Source of the DNA: an uncultured Clostridium sp.
GTDB lineage: Bacteria > Bacillota > Clostridia > UBA1212 > UBA1255
DNA length: 17,597 nucleotides
Assembly: GCA_900555605.1 (NCBI GenBank)
Contig: USLW01000010.1
Location: 1-17,597 of the forward strand
Direction of reading: 5' to 3'
Shown: positions 6,074 to 12,652 of the stretch, piece after piece
How positions within the stretch are numbered: position 1 is the stretch's first letter
How the letters are laid out: every line of letters starts with the position of its first letter
The notes under the pieces: model-generated
Seen by the model: only the letters and a program-made list of their open reading frames with translations
What the model was told of the DNA's origin: nothing
Database searches by the model: none
Program-made: the position numbers and the translations under genes

Positions 6074-7600
6074 TTACAGTTCAATAATTTCCTCTTCCCC
6101 ATCAGGAATCTTAGTCTCAGGTGTCTTTCCAACAGGATTTCGTTTCATTTTTATTTTATAGGTTAGCCCTAAAATCTGGATTGTAATCAGCGGTGTCATG
6201 GCAACCATGGCAACCACCCCAAAGGCATCTGCAGCAATATTGCCTCCCACTGCTTCACACGCCCCCATAGCAAGAGGAAGCAAAAAGGTCGCGGTCATAG
6301 GGCCGGAGGCCACCCCACCGGAGTCAAAGGCAATAGAGGTAAAAATATCAGGCACAATAAACGTCAGTAAAATAGCAATCAAGTAACCGGGAATCAGAAA
6401 CCATATAATCGATATTCCGGTAAGGACACGGAGCATAGACAGACCCACGGATATAGAAACCCCAACCGAAAGGCTGAGCCGCATCGCCCTTTTAGGAATT
6501 GCCCCTGAGGTAATTTCCTCAACCTGCTTATTCAGCACATGCACGGCAGGTTCCGCGGCAACGATAAAATAGCCGATCACCATACCGATGGGAATAAGCA
6601 GCCAGTTTTGCGCAAGGCTACCGATCAATTTACCGAGATAATTTCCGGCAGGCATAAATCCGACGTTCACTCCGGTAAGGAACAGCACCAACCCAATATA
6701 AGTATATAAAATACCGACCAGCATTTTAATCAGCTGCCGCTTTTTGAGCCGCAGGGAAACCACCTGAAACAATGCAAAAAAGATCACAATCGGCAGCAGC
6801 GCAAGTGCGACCTCTTTAAAATATTCCGGAAAGCCATGGGCAAAAAGCCCCCACAGCTCCTTTGAATTTTCAATATCCGGAATTTCTACAGGCGCATACT
6901 GACTCTCTCCGGGGTGATACAGCATGCCTAAAATCAAAACAGCCAAAATGGGCCCGATTGAGCAAAGGGCAACCAATCCGAAGCTGTCGCGGCCGGCCTC
7001 CCTGTCACTTCTGATTGCAGCAACACCAACCCCAAGCGCCATAATAAACGGCACGGTCATAGGTCCGGTAGTAACACCGCCGGAATCAAACGCAACCGAC
7101 AAAAAATCCGTTGAAACAAACCGCGCCAAAATAAAAACAAGCAGATAAAAGCCAATTAATAAAAAGGACAGGGGAATTTTAAAGAGAATGCGGAGCATGG
7201 CTACTACCAGAAACAATCCGACGCCGACTGAAACAGCACCGATTAAAATGGCATTCGGCACAGTCGGCACCTGATCCGCAAGGACCTGCAGATCAGGCTC
7301 TGAAATCGTAATCATCAGTCCGACAAAGAAGCAGACCAGTATAATCAGCCAAAGCTTGCGTGACTTTGTCATCTGCGCCCCGACGCGCTCTCCCATAGGC
7401 GTCATGGCCATCTCCGCCCCCAGGGTAAAAAACCCCATGCCCACAATCAACAGAACCGCTCCGAGAATAAATCCCATCAAAGTGCTGTTTGAAACCGGGG
7501 CAATCGAAAAGCACAAAAGAAGTACAATACAAGTCACCGGCATAACCGCTTTCAGAGACTCTTTAATTTTTTCCATTAAAATCGTTCGATTTCTGCTCAA
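6074..7600 (-). CDS. DUF1538-family polytopic membrane protein (putative transporter)
   Basis: A 508-residue membrane protein built from two homologous halves. Each half has the block FDSGGV(T/A)(T/S)GPMT (171-181 and 425-435) and a matched segment SEPDLQVLADQV / AEPAVHVLNKQV (about 100 and 349). At least ten hydrophobic helices are visible. This is the DUF1538 family, thought to be a transporter; the paired FDSGG motifs look like a pseudo-symmetric substrate or ion site (inference). I chose the TTG at 7600 because GGAGG (7609-7613) lies 8 bp upstream; an ATG at 7576 lacks a ribosome site. It is the first gene of a two-gene unit with the tandem PII protein, which may gate it. The substrate is unknown. 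Confidence 0.85.
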   Translation of the reverse strand: MSRNRTILMEKIKESLKAVMPVTCIVLLLCFSIAPVSNSTLMGFILGAVLLIVGMGFFTLGAEMAMTPMGERVGAQMTKSRKLWLIILVCFFVGLMITISEPDLQVLADQVPTVPNAILIGAVSVGVGLFLVVAMLRILFKIPLSFLLIGFYLLVFILARFVSTDFLSVAFDSGGVTTGPMTVPFIMALGVGVAAIRSDREAGRDSFGLVALCSIGPILAVLILGMLYHPGESQYAPVEIPDIENSKELWGLFAHGFPEYFKEVALALLPIVIFFALFQVVSLRLKKRQLIKMLVGILYTYIGLVLFLTGVNVGFMPAGNYLGKLIGSLAQNWLLIPIGMVIGYFIVAAEPAVHVLNKQVEEITSGAIPKRAMRLSLSVGVSISVGLSMLRVLTGISIIWFLIPGYLIAILLTFIVPDIFTSIAFDSGGVASGPMTATFLLPLAMGACEAVGGNIAADAFGVVAMVAMTPLITIQILGLTYKIKMKRNPVGKTPETKIPDGEEEIIEL

Positions 7601-7692
7601 GTAAAGTTCCTCCGTCCTCTGCCGCAGTCCCGGCGGCACTTCGCCTCTTTTCCGCAATCTTGATATTCGCTCTTTTAGTTAAATTCAGTTAA

Positions 7693-7722
7693 ATATTAGG
7701 ATAAATTATTATCACAAATCAA
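7693..7722 (-). promoter_or_regulatory. Candidate promoter of the DUF1538-PII unit
   Basis: On the minus strand TTGATT (7717-7722), 18-bp spacer, TAATAT (7693-7698). It is AT-rich and about 90 bp before the TTG start. The match is only moderate. Confidence 0.35.
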
Positions 7723-7817
7723 CTTCTGCTTAAAACGCGGCTGAATAACAGGCAAGATGCTATGACAGCCGGCATAACAGTCCGCATAGAGACAAACAAA
7801 AAAGCAGGCTGCACCGT

Positions 7818-7840
7818 CAGGGTACATATTCAGTACCCTG
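7818..7840. promoter_or_regulatory. Perfect 8-bp inverted repeat (possible operator or RNA hairpin)
   Basis: CAGGGTAC (7818-7825) and GTACCCTG (7833-7840) are separated by 7 nt. It lies between two divergent units and is not followed by a T-run in either direction, so it is more likely an operator or leader hairpin than a terminator. Confidence 0.45.
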
Positions 7841-7980
7841 TTCGCGTATTATAACAAATAAACATCATAAATGCCAATTCATTTTATACACTGTATCCGC
7901 GTTCCCGATGCAGTTAACGATTCTGCGGCGGCTCAAGTTTCAACGGACAGCGGATATTTCAAAAACGGATTGTACAGGCG

Positions 7981-8009
7981 TTGCGTGAAAATAAAATAGA
8001 TGGTATTCT
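7981..8009 (+). promoter_or_regulatory. Candidate promoter of the DUF368 gene
   Basis: TTGCGT (7981-7986), 17-bp spacer, TATTCT (8004-8009). It would give a very short leader before ATG 8032. Box quality is modest. Confidence 0.35.
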
Positions 8010-8031
8010 ATCGATGTTTTCATTTTAAAGA

Positions 8032-9000
8032 ATGGATGCGATGCGTTTGAAACAAATTTTTCATTTTATAAAGGGCATACTCATTGGGATCGCAGCAGTC
8101 ATACCCGGACTGAGCGGCAGCATTTTTGCTGTAGTTGTGGGATTATATGAAGATATTCTGTTGGCGGTCAACAACCTGCGCAAGCAGACAAAAAAGAGCA
8201 TCCTATTTCTGCTGCCGATTGTAATCGGCGCCGCGGTCGGTGTTCTGATTTCCACAAATCTGGTGCTGTACATTTGCGAAACATATACCCATCAATCGTA
8301 TATCTTTTTTATCGGATTAGTTTTAGGCAGCATCCCTCTAATTCTGCGAAAAATGAAAAAGGTCCCGTTCCGGTCCGTCTATCTGATTTTGCCCCTGATC
8401 ACCTTTGCCGTGATCCTTTTTGTCTCATTTTACACGAAAAACCTGTCATCGGGTTCTGCGGAAAGCTATGTAGCCATACCGCAGATCACCGGAATCGGAG
8501 ATTTTCTGGTAATCTTCTTTTCCGGATTGGTCTCCTGTTCATTGATGTCTATTCCGGGTATCAGCGGCTCGATTACGCTGATGGTGATCGGACAGTATGG
8601 TTCCGTCTATAATGCAGTGGGAAAATGCGCCGACATGCTGACCAGCCTCGTCCAGGGGAACTGGGAAGGCGTAAAAGCCTCAGGCAGCAGTGTTTTCGTC
8701 GTGCTGCCCTTTGCATTGGGCGCAATCGCGGGATTTCTTCTGATTGCGAAATTCCTGGTTTACCTGTTAAAAAAGGCAGAAGCATTGACATATTATGCTG
8801 TTTTCGGGCTGGTTCTCGGCGCAATTGCGACGTTATTCCTTGACGGCGTATTTGCAGATAAGACCCAGCTGTCAGGCATGGATAGTAAAATGCTTGTTTT
8901 TACCGTGATCCTCGATCTCATTTTGATTGCCGGCGGAATTTTTTGTTCCGTATTCCTTGATAAGCCGCAAAAAAATCGTGCAGAATTGGAAAATTCATGA
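8032..9000 (+). CDS. popT: DUF368 membrane protein, PopT-type polyprenyl-phosphate translocase
   Basis: A 322-residue polytopic membrane protein with the duplicated DUF368 signature: IPGLSGS (24-30) near the N-terminus and SIPGISGS (173-180) in the second half. Eight or more hydrophobic segments are visible. DUF368 proteins (PopT) have been shown in other Gram-positive and Gram-negative bacteria to recycle undecaprenyl phosphate across the cytoplasmic membrane for cell-wall synthesis; I infer the same here. The start is ATG 8032 or the in-frame ATG 8041; neither has a clear ribosome site. No other envelope gene is adjacent. It is followed by a structured intergenic region and the riboswitch leader of the next unit. 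Confidence 0.85.
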   Translation: MDAMRLKQIFHFIKGILIGIAAVIPGLSGSIFAVVVGLYEDILLAVNNLRKQTKKSILFLLPIVIGAAVGVLISTNLVLYICETYTHQSYIFFIGLVLGSIPLILRKMKKVPFRSVYLILPLITFAVILFVSFYTKNLSSGSAESYVAIPQITGIGDFLVIFFSGLVSCSLMSIPGISGSITLMVIGQYGSVYNAVGKCADMLTSLVQGNWEGVKASGSSVFVVLPFALGAIAGFLLIAKFLVYLLKKAEALTYYAVFGLVLGAIATLFLDGVFADKTQLSGMDSKMLVFTVILDLILIAGGIFCSVFLDKPQKNRAELENS

Positions 9001-9025
9001 TATACTCTTTTCGATTTGTTTTCCG

Positions 9026-9095
9026 CCGTTTATTCTGCCTCCGCGTCAGACATACTGCCGGCAGTGCGGGGCGGTATGTGCGGCAGTATAAACGG
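9026..9095 (+). other. Complex inverted-repeat structure downstream of popT
   Basis: An outer stem CCGTTTAT (9026-9033) / ATAAACGG (9088-9095) encloses ATACTGCCG (9052-9060) / CGGCAGTAT (9081-9089). The same left arm CATACTGCC can instead pair with GGCGGTATG (9070-9078) with one G-U pair, so two mutually exclusive folds exist. There is no T-run afterwards. It could be a 3' end structure of the popT transcript or a switching RNA; I cannot name a family. Confidence 0.45.
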
Positions 9096-9145
9096 AGCTG
9101 CTTTATCGGCTTAAACAGATCATAGGCTGCGGACCGTAACAGCGG

Positions 9146-9172
9146 CTGACTTTTTAATAAAGCGAATATGGA
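9146..9172 (+). promoter_or_regulatory. Candidate promoter of the riboswitch leader
   Basis: CTGACT (9146-9151), 15-bp spacer, TATGGA (9167-9172), just ahead of the aptamer. The spacing is short and the boxes are imperfect, so the call is tentative. Transcription from popT is the alternative. Confidence 0.25.
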
Positions 9173-9176
9173 CATA

Positions 9177-9294
9177 GGTGAAAGGGAGTAGCTTACAGCA
9201 CAGGCTGTAATAAACGGCGTCAGAACGATTGCTGACTTGGATACAATCCGATTCTCAGGAATCCGCCTTTATTTGAAAAAGCAAGACTTTTATT
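9177..9294 (+). ncRNA. yybP-ykoY (Mn2+-sensing) riboswitch aptamer
   Basis: The 5' conserved block AAAGGGAGTAGC (9181-9192) and the 3' block GCAAGACTTT (9281-9290) match the two halves of the yybP-ykoY metal site as I remember it (AAAGGGGAGUAGC ... GCAAGACCUUU). P1 is GGTGAAAG (9177-9184) with CTTTTATT (9287-9294), with three G-U pairs. Internal hairpins are TTACAGC/GCTGTAA (9193-9210), GTCAG/CTGAC (9219-9236) and GATTC/GAATC (about 9250-9263). The 3' P1 strand is also part of the 5' arm of the terminator that follows. Ligand binding would therefore favour read-through and expression, the usual ON logic of this class. It lies upstream of the decarboxylase beta gene. Confidence 0.82.
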
Positions 9295-9325
9295 GTGTAT
9301 CCAACGACACAGTAAAAGTCTTTTT
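9283..9325 (+). terminator. Riboswitch-controlled intrinsic terminator
   Basis: A 16-bp stem, AAGACTTTTATTGTGT (9283-9298) with ACACAGTAAAAGTCTT (9307-9322), with one G-U pair and an 8-nt loop, followed by TTTTT. It lies 55 bp before the next start codon, so it ends the leader rather than a gene. Its 5' arm overlaps aptamer P1. Confidence 0.88.
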
Positions 9326-9379
9326 ATGTATAAAATTATGATTTCGCAATCAATATAGCTCTGAAAGGAATGAAGGGGA

Positions 9380-10501
9380 TTGGAAGCACTCTATGAAAAC
9401 ATACTGAAACTTGAGTGGCAGCAGGTAGTCATGTGGGGAATCGGCGGAATTCTGATCTATCTGGCAATCAAGAAGGATATGGAACCGGCGCTGCTGCTGC
9501 CCATTGGATTTGGCGCAATTTTGGTGAATCTGCCATTTTCCGGCGCTGTCACACAAATTCACAATGGTACGGAAGAGGTCGGTGTGATCGACCTGCTGTT
9601 CAACAACGGAATTGCAAATGAATTATTTCCGCTGCTGCTTTTTGTCGGTATTGGCGCGATGATTGATTTCGGTCCTTTGCTTTCCAATCCGAAGCTCATG
9701 CTATTCGGTGCAGCAGCCCAATTCGGGATCTTTTTTACCTTTAGTATGGCCGCGCTCTTCGGATTTGAAATAAATGATGCGGCCTCCATCGCCATTATCG
9801 GCGCAGCCGACGGTCCGACCTCCATTTTCGTTGCAAACTATTTAAAATCCAATTATCTCGGGGCAATTATCGTTGCAGCATATTCTTATATGGCACTCGT
9901 ACCGATTGTTCAGCCTCCGATTATTCGTTTGATTACTACAAAAAAGGAACGCCGCATCCGTATGCCGTATACGCAGAAAGAGGTCTCAAAACTGACGCGG
10001 ATTTTATTTCCTATTGTAATTACTGTTGTCACCGGACTTGTTTCTCCTCGTTCTGTTGCGCTCGTAGGGTTTCTCATGTTTGGAAATCTGATTCGGGAGT
10101 GCGGCGTTCTCAATGCATTGTCAGAAAGTGCGCAGCATGTTCTTGCCAATTTGATTACTCTGTTTTTGGGAATTACAATTGCCTCCAGAATGCAGGCCGC
10201 AGAATTTCTTACAGCGCAGACGCTGCTGATTTTAGGGCTTGGCCTGATCGCATTTATTTTTGATACAGTAGGCGGTGTCTTTTTTGCAAAGTTTCTCAAT
10301 CTTTTTTCAAAGAAAAAGATCAATCCCATGATCGGCGCTGCCGGAATTTCCGCATTTCCCATGTCTGCCAGAGTTGTACACAAAATGGGGCTTGCAGAGG
10401 ATGACCAAAACTTCCTTCTGATGCATTCCATCGGGGTCAATGTATCCGGTCAGATCGCCTCTGTCATTGCCGGCGGGCTGATATTAAACCTTGTTGGATA
10501 A
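9380..10501 (+). CDS. Sodium-pump decarboxylase beta subunit family (OadB/MmdB/GcdB)
   Basis: A 373-residue membrane protein with the family core: GAADGPTSIF (141-150) carries the essential intramembrane Asp144, equivalent to the catalytic Asp of OadB. It is followed by AYSYMALVPIVQPPI (167-181) and a C-terminal GVNVSGQ (Asn354). In known complexes the beta subunit couples decarboxylation of a carboxybiotin to Na+ export. I chose the TTG at 9380, with AAAGGA 10 bp upstream. It is preceded by a manganese-type riboswitch and terminator and followed by a gamma-like peptide gene, but no carboxyltransferase (alpha) or biotin carrier is encoded in the window. It may serve a complex encoded elsewhere or act as an independent ion transporter; the substrate acid cannot be told. 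Confidence 0.9.
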   Translation: MEALYENILKLEWQQVVMWGIGGILIYLAIKKDMEPALLLPIGFGAILVNLPFSGAVTQIHNGTEEVGVIDLLFNNGIANELFPLLLFVGIGAMIDFGPLLSNPKLMLFGAAAQFGIFFTFSMAALFGFEINDAASIAIIGAADGPTSIFVANYLKSNYLGAIIVAAYSYMALVPIVQPPIIRLITTKKERRIRMPYTQKEVSKLTRILFPIVITVVTGLVSPRSVALVGFLMFGNLIRECGVLNALSESAQHVLANLITLFLGITIASRMQAAEFLTAQTLLILGLGLIAFIFDTVGGVFFAKFLNLFSKKKINPMIGAAGISAFPMSARVVHKMGLAEDDQNFLLMHSIGVNVSGQIASVIAGGLILNLVG

Positions 10502-10517
10502 CCGGCAAATAAACATA

Positions 10518-10557
10518 GATCGCAGCACTGCGATCGCTGCGCTGCCTGCTGAGGCAG
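10518..10557 (+). promoter_or_regulatory. Two intercistronic hairpins between beta and gamma-like genes
   Basis: GATCGCA/TGCGATC (10518-10535, 4-nt loop) is followed by CTGCC/GGCAG (10542-10557, 6-nt loop). The second ends directly before the AAAGGAG ribosome site of the small gene. They could set subunit stoichiometry by pausing, RNA processing or stability; there is no T-run, so they are not a terminator. Confidence 0.5.
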
Positions 10558-10570
10558 AAAGGAGACTGTT

Positions 10571-10717
10571 ATGAATTATCAAGCATTTTTAGATACACTG
10601 CCCATTATGGGAAAAGGCATGCTCGGTATATTTATTGTAACCGGGGTTATCATTCTCGCAATGCTGCTTCTTAACAAAATAACAGGGGGTAAAAAGAAGA
10701 AACCCGATAAACCGTGA
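10571..10717 (+). CDS. 48-residue OadG-like (gamma subunit) membrane peptide
   Basis: A 48-codon frame, MNYQAFLDTLPIMGKG..., with a strong ribosome site (AAAGGAG at 10558-10564, 6 bp before the ATG). It has one membrane helix (about residues 14-36, GMLGIFIVTGVIILAML) preceded by MGKGM and followed by a lysine-rich tail (GGKKKKPDKP). This is the architecture of sodium-pump decarboxylase gamma subunits, small single-span proteins that assemble alpha and beta. It is shorter than the usual roughly 80 residues, with no proline/alanine-rich linker and no C-terminal histidine region for metal or alpha-subunit contact. Position directly after the beta gene in the same transcript supports the call. 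Loss of the alpha-contact region fits a beta-gamma pair that works without alpha (inference). Confidence 0.72.
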   Translation: MNYQAFLDTLPIMGKGMLGIFIVTGVIILAMLLLNKITGGKKKKPDKP

Positions 10718-10733
10718 TTTTACCGGGGTTTAT
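10703..10733. terminator. Possible bidirectional terminator between convergent genes
   Basis: ATAAACC (10707-10713) pairs with GGTTTAT (10727-10733) and overlaps the end of the gamma-like gene. On the minus strand a related AAACCC/GGGTTT pairing is followed by CTTCTTTTT. T-runs are weak on the plus side. Confidence 0.35.
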
Positions 10734-10765
10734 TATGTAATGTCTTTTCTTTTGTTCGACTCTTT

Positions 10766-11401
10766 CTATAGCCTCCTTTTTATTGGGTGCCGCACAACAG
10801 TTTTAAGTTTGCTATCATCACATTTTCTCGGATCGGAAAGATAAATCTCGTGATGATAGCGCGCGTCCGTGATATTCAATTCATAGCCGTTTTGCTCTGC
10901 GTATTCGTGCATTGCCGCTATCGTTGCAGGCTCATTATCATAAGCGCCGATATGCATACACTGTACGCATTCCCCCTCGTCATATGGAAAGAATTCGACT
11001 TTTGAAAAGTCGGTTTTCTTTTTTCTTGTTGCTTCGGCAACCGCCCAGTCAAAGTCAGCCTTTGTAACGAAATCTGGCAGACGAATCGCCGAAATAAAGT
11101 TGAAATCTTCTTTATGTGCATAATCAATGCCATCCACACCATCCTGCCACCAAAAGCCCTCCAGCGGAGGGACTACATACGCGAAGTATCCGTCAATCTT
11201 ATGATTGCCCTTATCACTCATCTTTATAGTGAACGCAATGCCGTAAAGCAACCCGATAGAAGCTTTATACGCGCCATTCTCCTCGTTGGGATCACCCTTG
11301 CCGCGAACAGCGATATAGTTCATTTGCGGCACCTCTACGATGCCCGGTTTCTTAGGCGGCATATAATATTCTTTGTATTCTTTCTTATAATCAAATGCCA
11401 T
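10766..11401 (-). CDS. GyrI-like small-molecule-binding domain protein
   Basis: A 211-residue soluble protein beginning MAFDYKKEYKEYY. The early segment PGIVEVPQMNYIAVRGKGDPNE and later YVVPPLEGFWW match stand-alone GyrI-like (SOUL/BacT effector-binding-like) proteins of Firmicutes. The domain binds hydrophobic small molecules, and relatives form the effector domain of MerR regulators or inhibit gyrase. No DNA-binding domain is present. I chose the ATG at 11401 with GGAGAG 8 bp upstream; an in-frame TTG at 11416 lies inside the end of the upstream region and is unlikely. The gene lies 17 bp after the GNAT gene, so the two probably share a transcript. The ligand is unknown. Confidence 0.83.
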   Translation of the reverse strand: MAFDYKKEYKEYYMPPKKPGIVEVPQMNYIAVRGKGDPNEENGAYKASIGLLYGIAFTIKMSDKGNHKIDGYFAYVVPPLEGFWWQDGVDGIDYAHKEDFNFISAIRLPDFVTKADFDWAVAEATRKKKTDFSKVEFFPYDEGECVQCMHIGAYDNEPATIAAMHEYAEQNGYELNITDARYHHEIYLSDPRKCDDSKLKTVVRHPIKRRL

Positions 11402-11418
11402 TGCAAGTCTCTCCAATC

Positions 11419-11928
11419 CTAATTTTTTTTCAAACAGGAGTACATCTTCATATCCAAGACTTTCCCATTCTTAACTGCATTGCTGCGTAATGTTCCTTCA
11501 TATTGAAAACCTGATTTTTCAAGTACGCGGCAAGAGCCGACATTATAAGCAAAGGGCTCTGCGTAAATACGGATAATATCGGTATGGGAAAATACATAAT
11601 CACAAAGCTGCTTTACGGCTTCGGTCATGATACCCTTACCCCAATATTCCTCCGCTATGTAATAGCCAAGTTCGGCGGTCTGCCTATGAATATTGCATTG
11701 ACGGAATGCTCCGATACTGCCGACCACTTTTTCGTCTGCCGTGATTGCAAAGGCAAAGGTTCCGTTTTCATCAGCCGCAAGCATAGCGGAAATAAATGCC
11801 TTTCCATCTTGCTCAGTGTAAGGGTAAGGTAAACCGTCCCGAAGATTGTCTTGAATTTTCTTGTTGGAAAGCGCTGCCGCTAAATCCTTTGCATCCGCAG
11901 GCTCCCATTTTCTGATTTTTACTAACAT
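11419..11928 (-). CDS. GNAT N-acetyltransferase (RimJ/RimL type)
   Basis: A 169-residue GNAT protein. Acetyl-CoA-binding motif A is visible as EEYWGKGIMTEAV (93-105, with G97 and G99 in the Q/R-x-x-G-x-G/A position). Upstream lies AELGYYI (85-91), and downstream are RIYAEPFAYNVGSCRVLEKSGF and EGTLR, typical of the RimJ/RimL subgroup that acetylates N-terminal amines of ribosomal proteins or small molecules. Length is normal. The ATG has AAGGAA 5 bp upstream. It is first in a probable two-gene unit with the GyrI-like protein; that pairing would suit a resistance or detoxification role, but the substrate cannot be inferred. Confidence 0.9.
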   Translation of the reverse strand: MLVKIRKWEPADAKDLAAALSNKKIQDNLRDGLPYPYTEQDGKAFISAMLAADENGTFAFAITADEKVVGSIGAFRQCNIHRQTAELGYYIAEEYWGKGIMTEAVKQLCDYVFSHTDIIRIYAEPFAYNVGSCRVLEKSGFQYEGTLRSNAVKNGKVLDMKMYSCLKKN

Positions 11929-11996
11929 TTTTCCTTCATACTTTCTCGCTGCACAGATCTTTCATAAAACTTTGTTCTTTGGTTTTTATAGGTTAT

Positions 11997-12005
11997 ATTT
12001 TATCA
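11997..12005 (-). promoter_or_regulatory. Extended -10 promoter element of the GNAT-GyrI unit
   Basis: On the minus strand TGA-TAAAAT (12005-11997) forms an extended -10 about 70 bp before the GNAT start. No good -35 is present. Confidence 0.35.
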
Positions 12006-12147
12006 TAAAACGGCGGCTTTTTCTACTTCTTTTTTATATCAGGAATAAAGCATTCGTTTAGCTTATTTGAATTATGTTTAAACAGATCATGTAAGGCCTT
12101 TTGCTCTCAAAACCGTTTATTTTCAGCTGTTTTGAAGTATAAAATAT

Positions 12148-12180
12148 GATGGGTAAGGGATGGGTAAGAAATGGGCAAGG
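12148..12180 (+). repeat. 11-bp tandem repeat, three units
   Basis: GATGGGTAAGG, GATGGGTAAGA and AATGGGCAAGG follow each other directly, one helical turn apart. CTTTACCC (12182-12189) immediately after is nearly their reverse complement. It lies 3' to the tnpV remnant and may be part of the old mobile element. Confidence 0.7.
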
Positions 12181-12228
12181 TCTTTACCCTACCCGCCGCG
12201 ATTTTGAGGTCCATAAACACTACATCCT

Positions 12229-12541
12229 TTAAGCATATACTATTTCCGCACAGATCATTTTTTTGACTCTGGACTGTATCTCGTTCATTTTTTGCGTCTA
12301 AAGCACAGCATGATCAGCTTTCAGATTTTCTGTTACATTTTTCTGCTCTGCAATCTGCCTTGTAAGCACCAACATCATCTCCTGCGCCGGTTTGTCGATG
12401 CCGGCAGGGCAAGCGTTCAGTTTACCGCTTGTCAGCAAACTTTATAAATAAGCCTTTGCGGTATTTTTTGATATATTGCAGATATATCTGTCCCCAAAGC
12501 CCGATTGATTCTTCTTCGGCTGGTAAAGTAAGGTTCTGCAG
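12229..12541 (-). pseudogene. Degraded tnpV (transposon-encoded TnpV protein)
   Basis: On the minus strand the first frame reads LTLPAEEESIGLWGQ (from about 12541), the conserved N-terminal block of TnpV, and runs to YIKKYRKGLFIK. It then loses the frame near 12441-12444. The next frame continues SLLTSGKLNA, IDKPAQEMM and VTENLKADH, reaches an in-frame TAG at 12298-12300 where the family normally has a tryptophan, and resumes MNEIQSRV ... EIVYA-stop at 12229. Together these cover most of TnpV (about 120 residues), with one frameshift, one nonsense change and an unrecognisable extreme N-terminus. TnpV is carried by Firmicute conjugative and mobilisable elements; its function is unclear. It marks a decayed mobile-element insertion. 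No other element gene survives nearby. Confidence 0.82.
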
Positions 12542-12652
12542 CCCCTTTTGCTTTGTCTGCAGGAATTGTTTGGCCGGATTTTATAGCTTAACGGCATACC
12601 GCCATTTTTTGCTGCCGTCGGATTGCTATTTTCCCGTGCCCGATAGTATGTT

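Larger units (their letters stand above)
7601..8031. other. Divergent intergenic region between the DUF1538 and DUF368 genes
   Basis: About 430 bp with no coding frame that I recognise. It carries the outward promoters of both flanking units and a perfect 8-bp inverted repeat at 7818-7840. The rest shows no gene remnant or RNA family that I can name. Confidence 0.5.
11929..12228. other. Non-coding region between the GNAT gene and the tnpV remnant
   Basis: Contains an extended -10 for the GNAT gene and an 11-bp tandem repeat near its right end. I see no coding remnant in its middle part. Confidence 0.4.

Noticed and set aside
9910..10440. Minus-strand open frame of 176 codons inside the beta-subunit gene
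   Set aside because: Antisense shadow of a well-conserved membrane protein; no ribosome site or family match.
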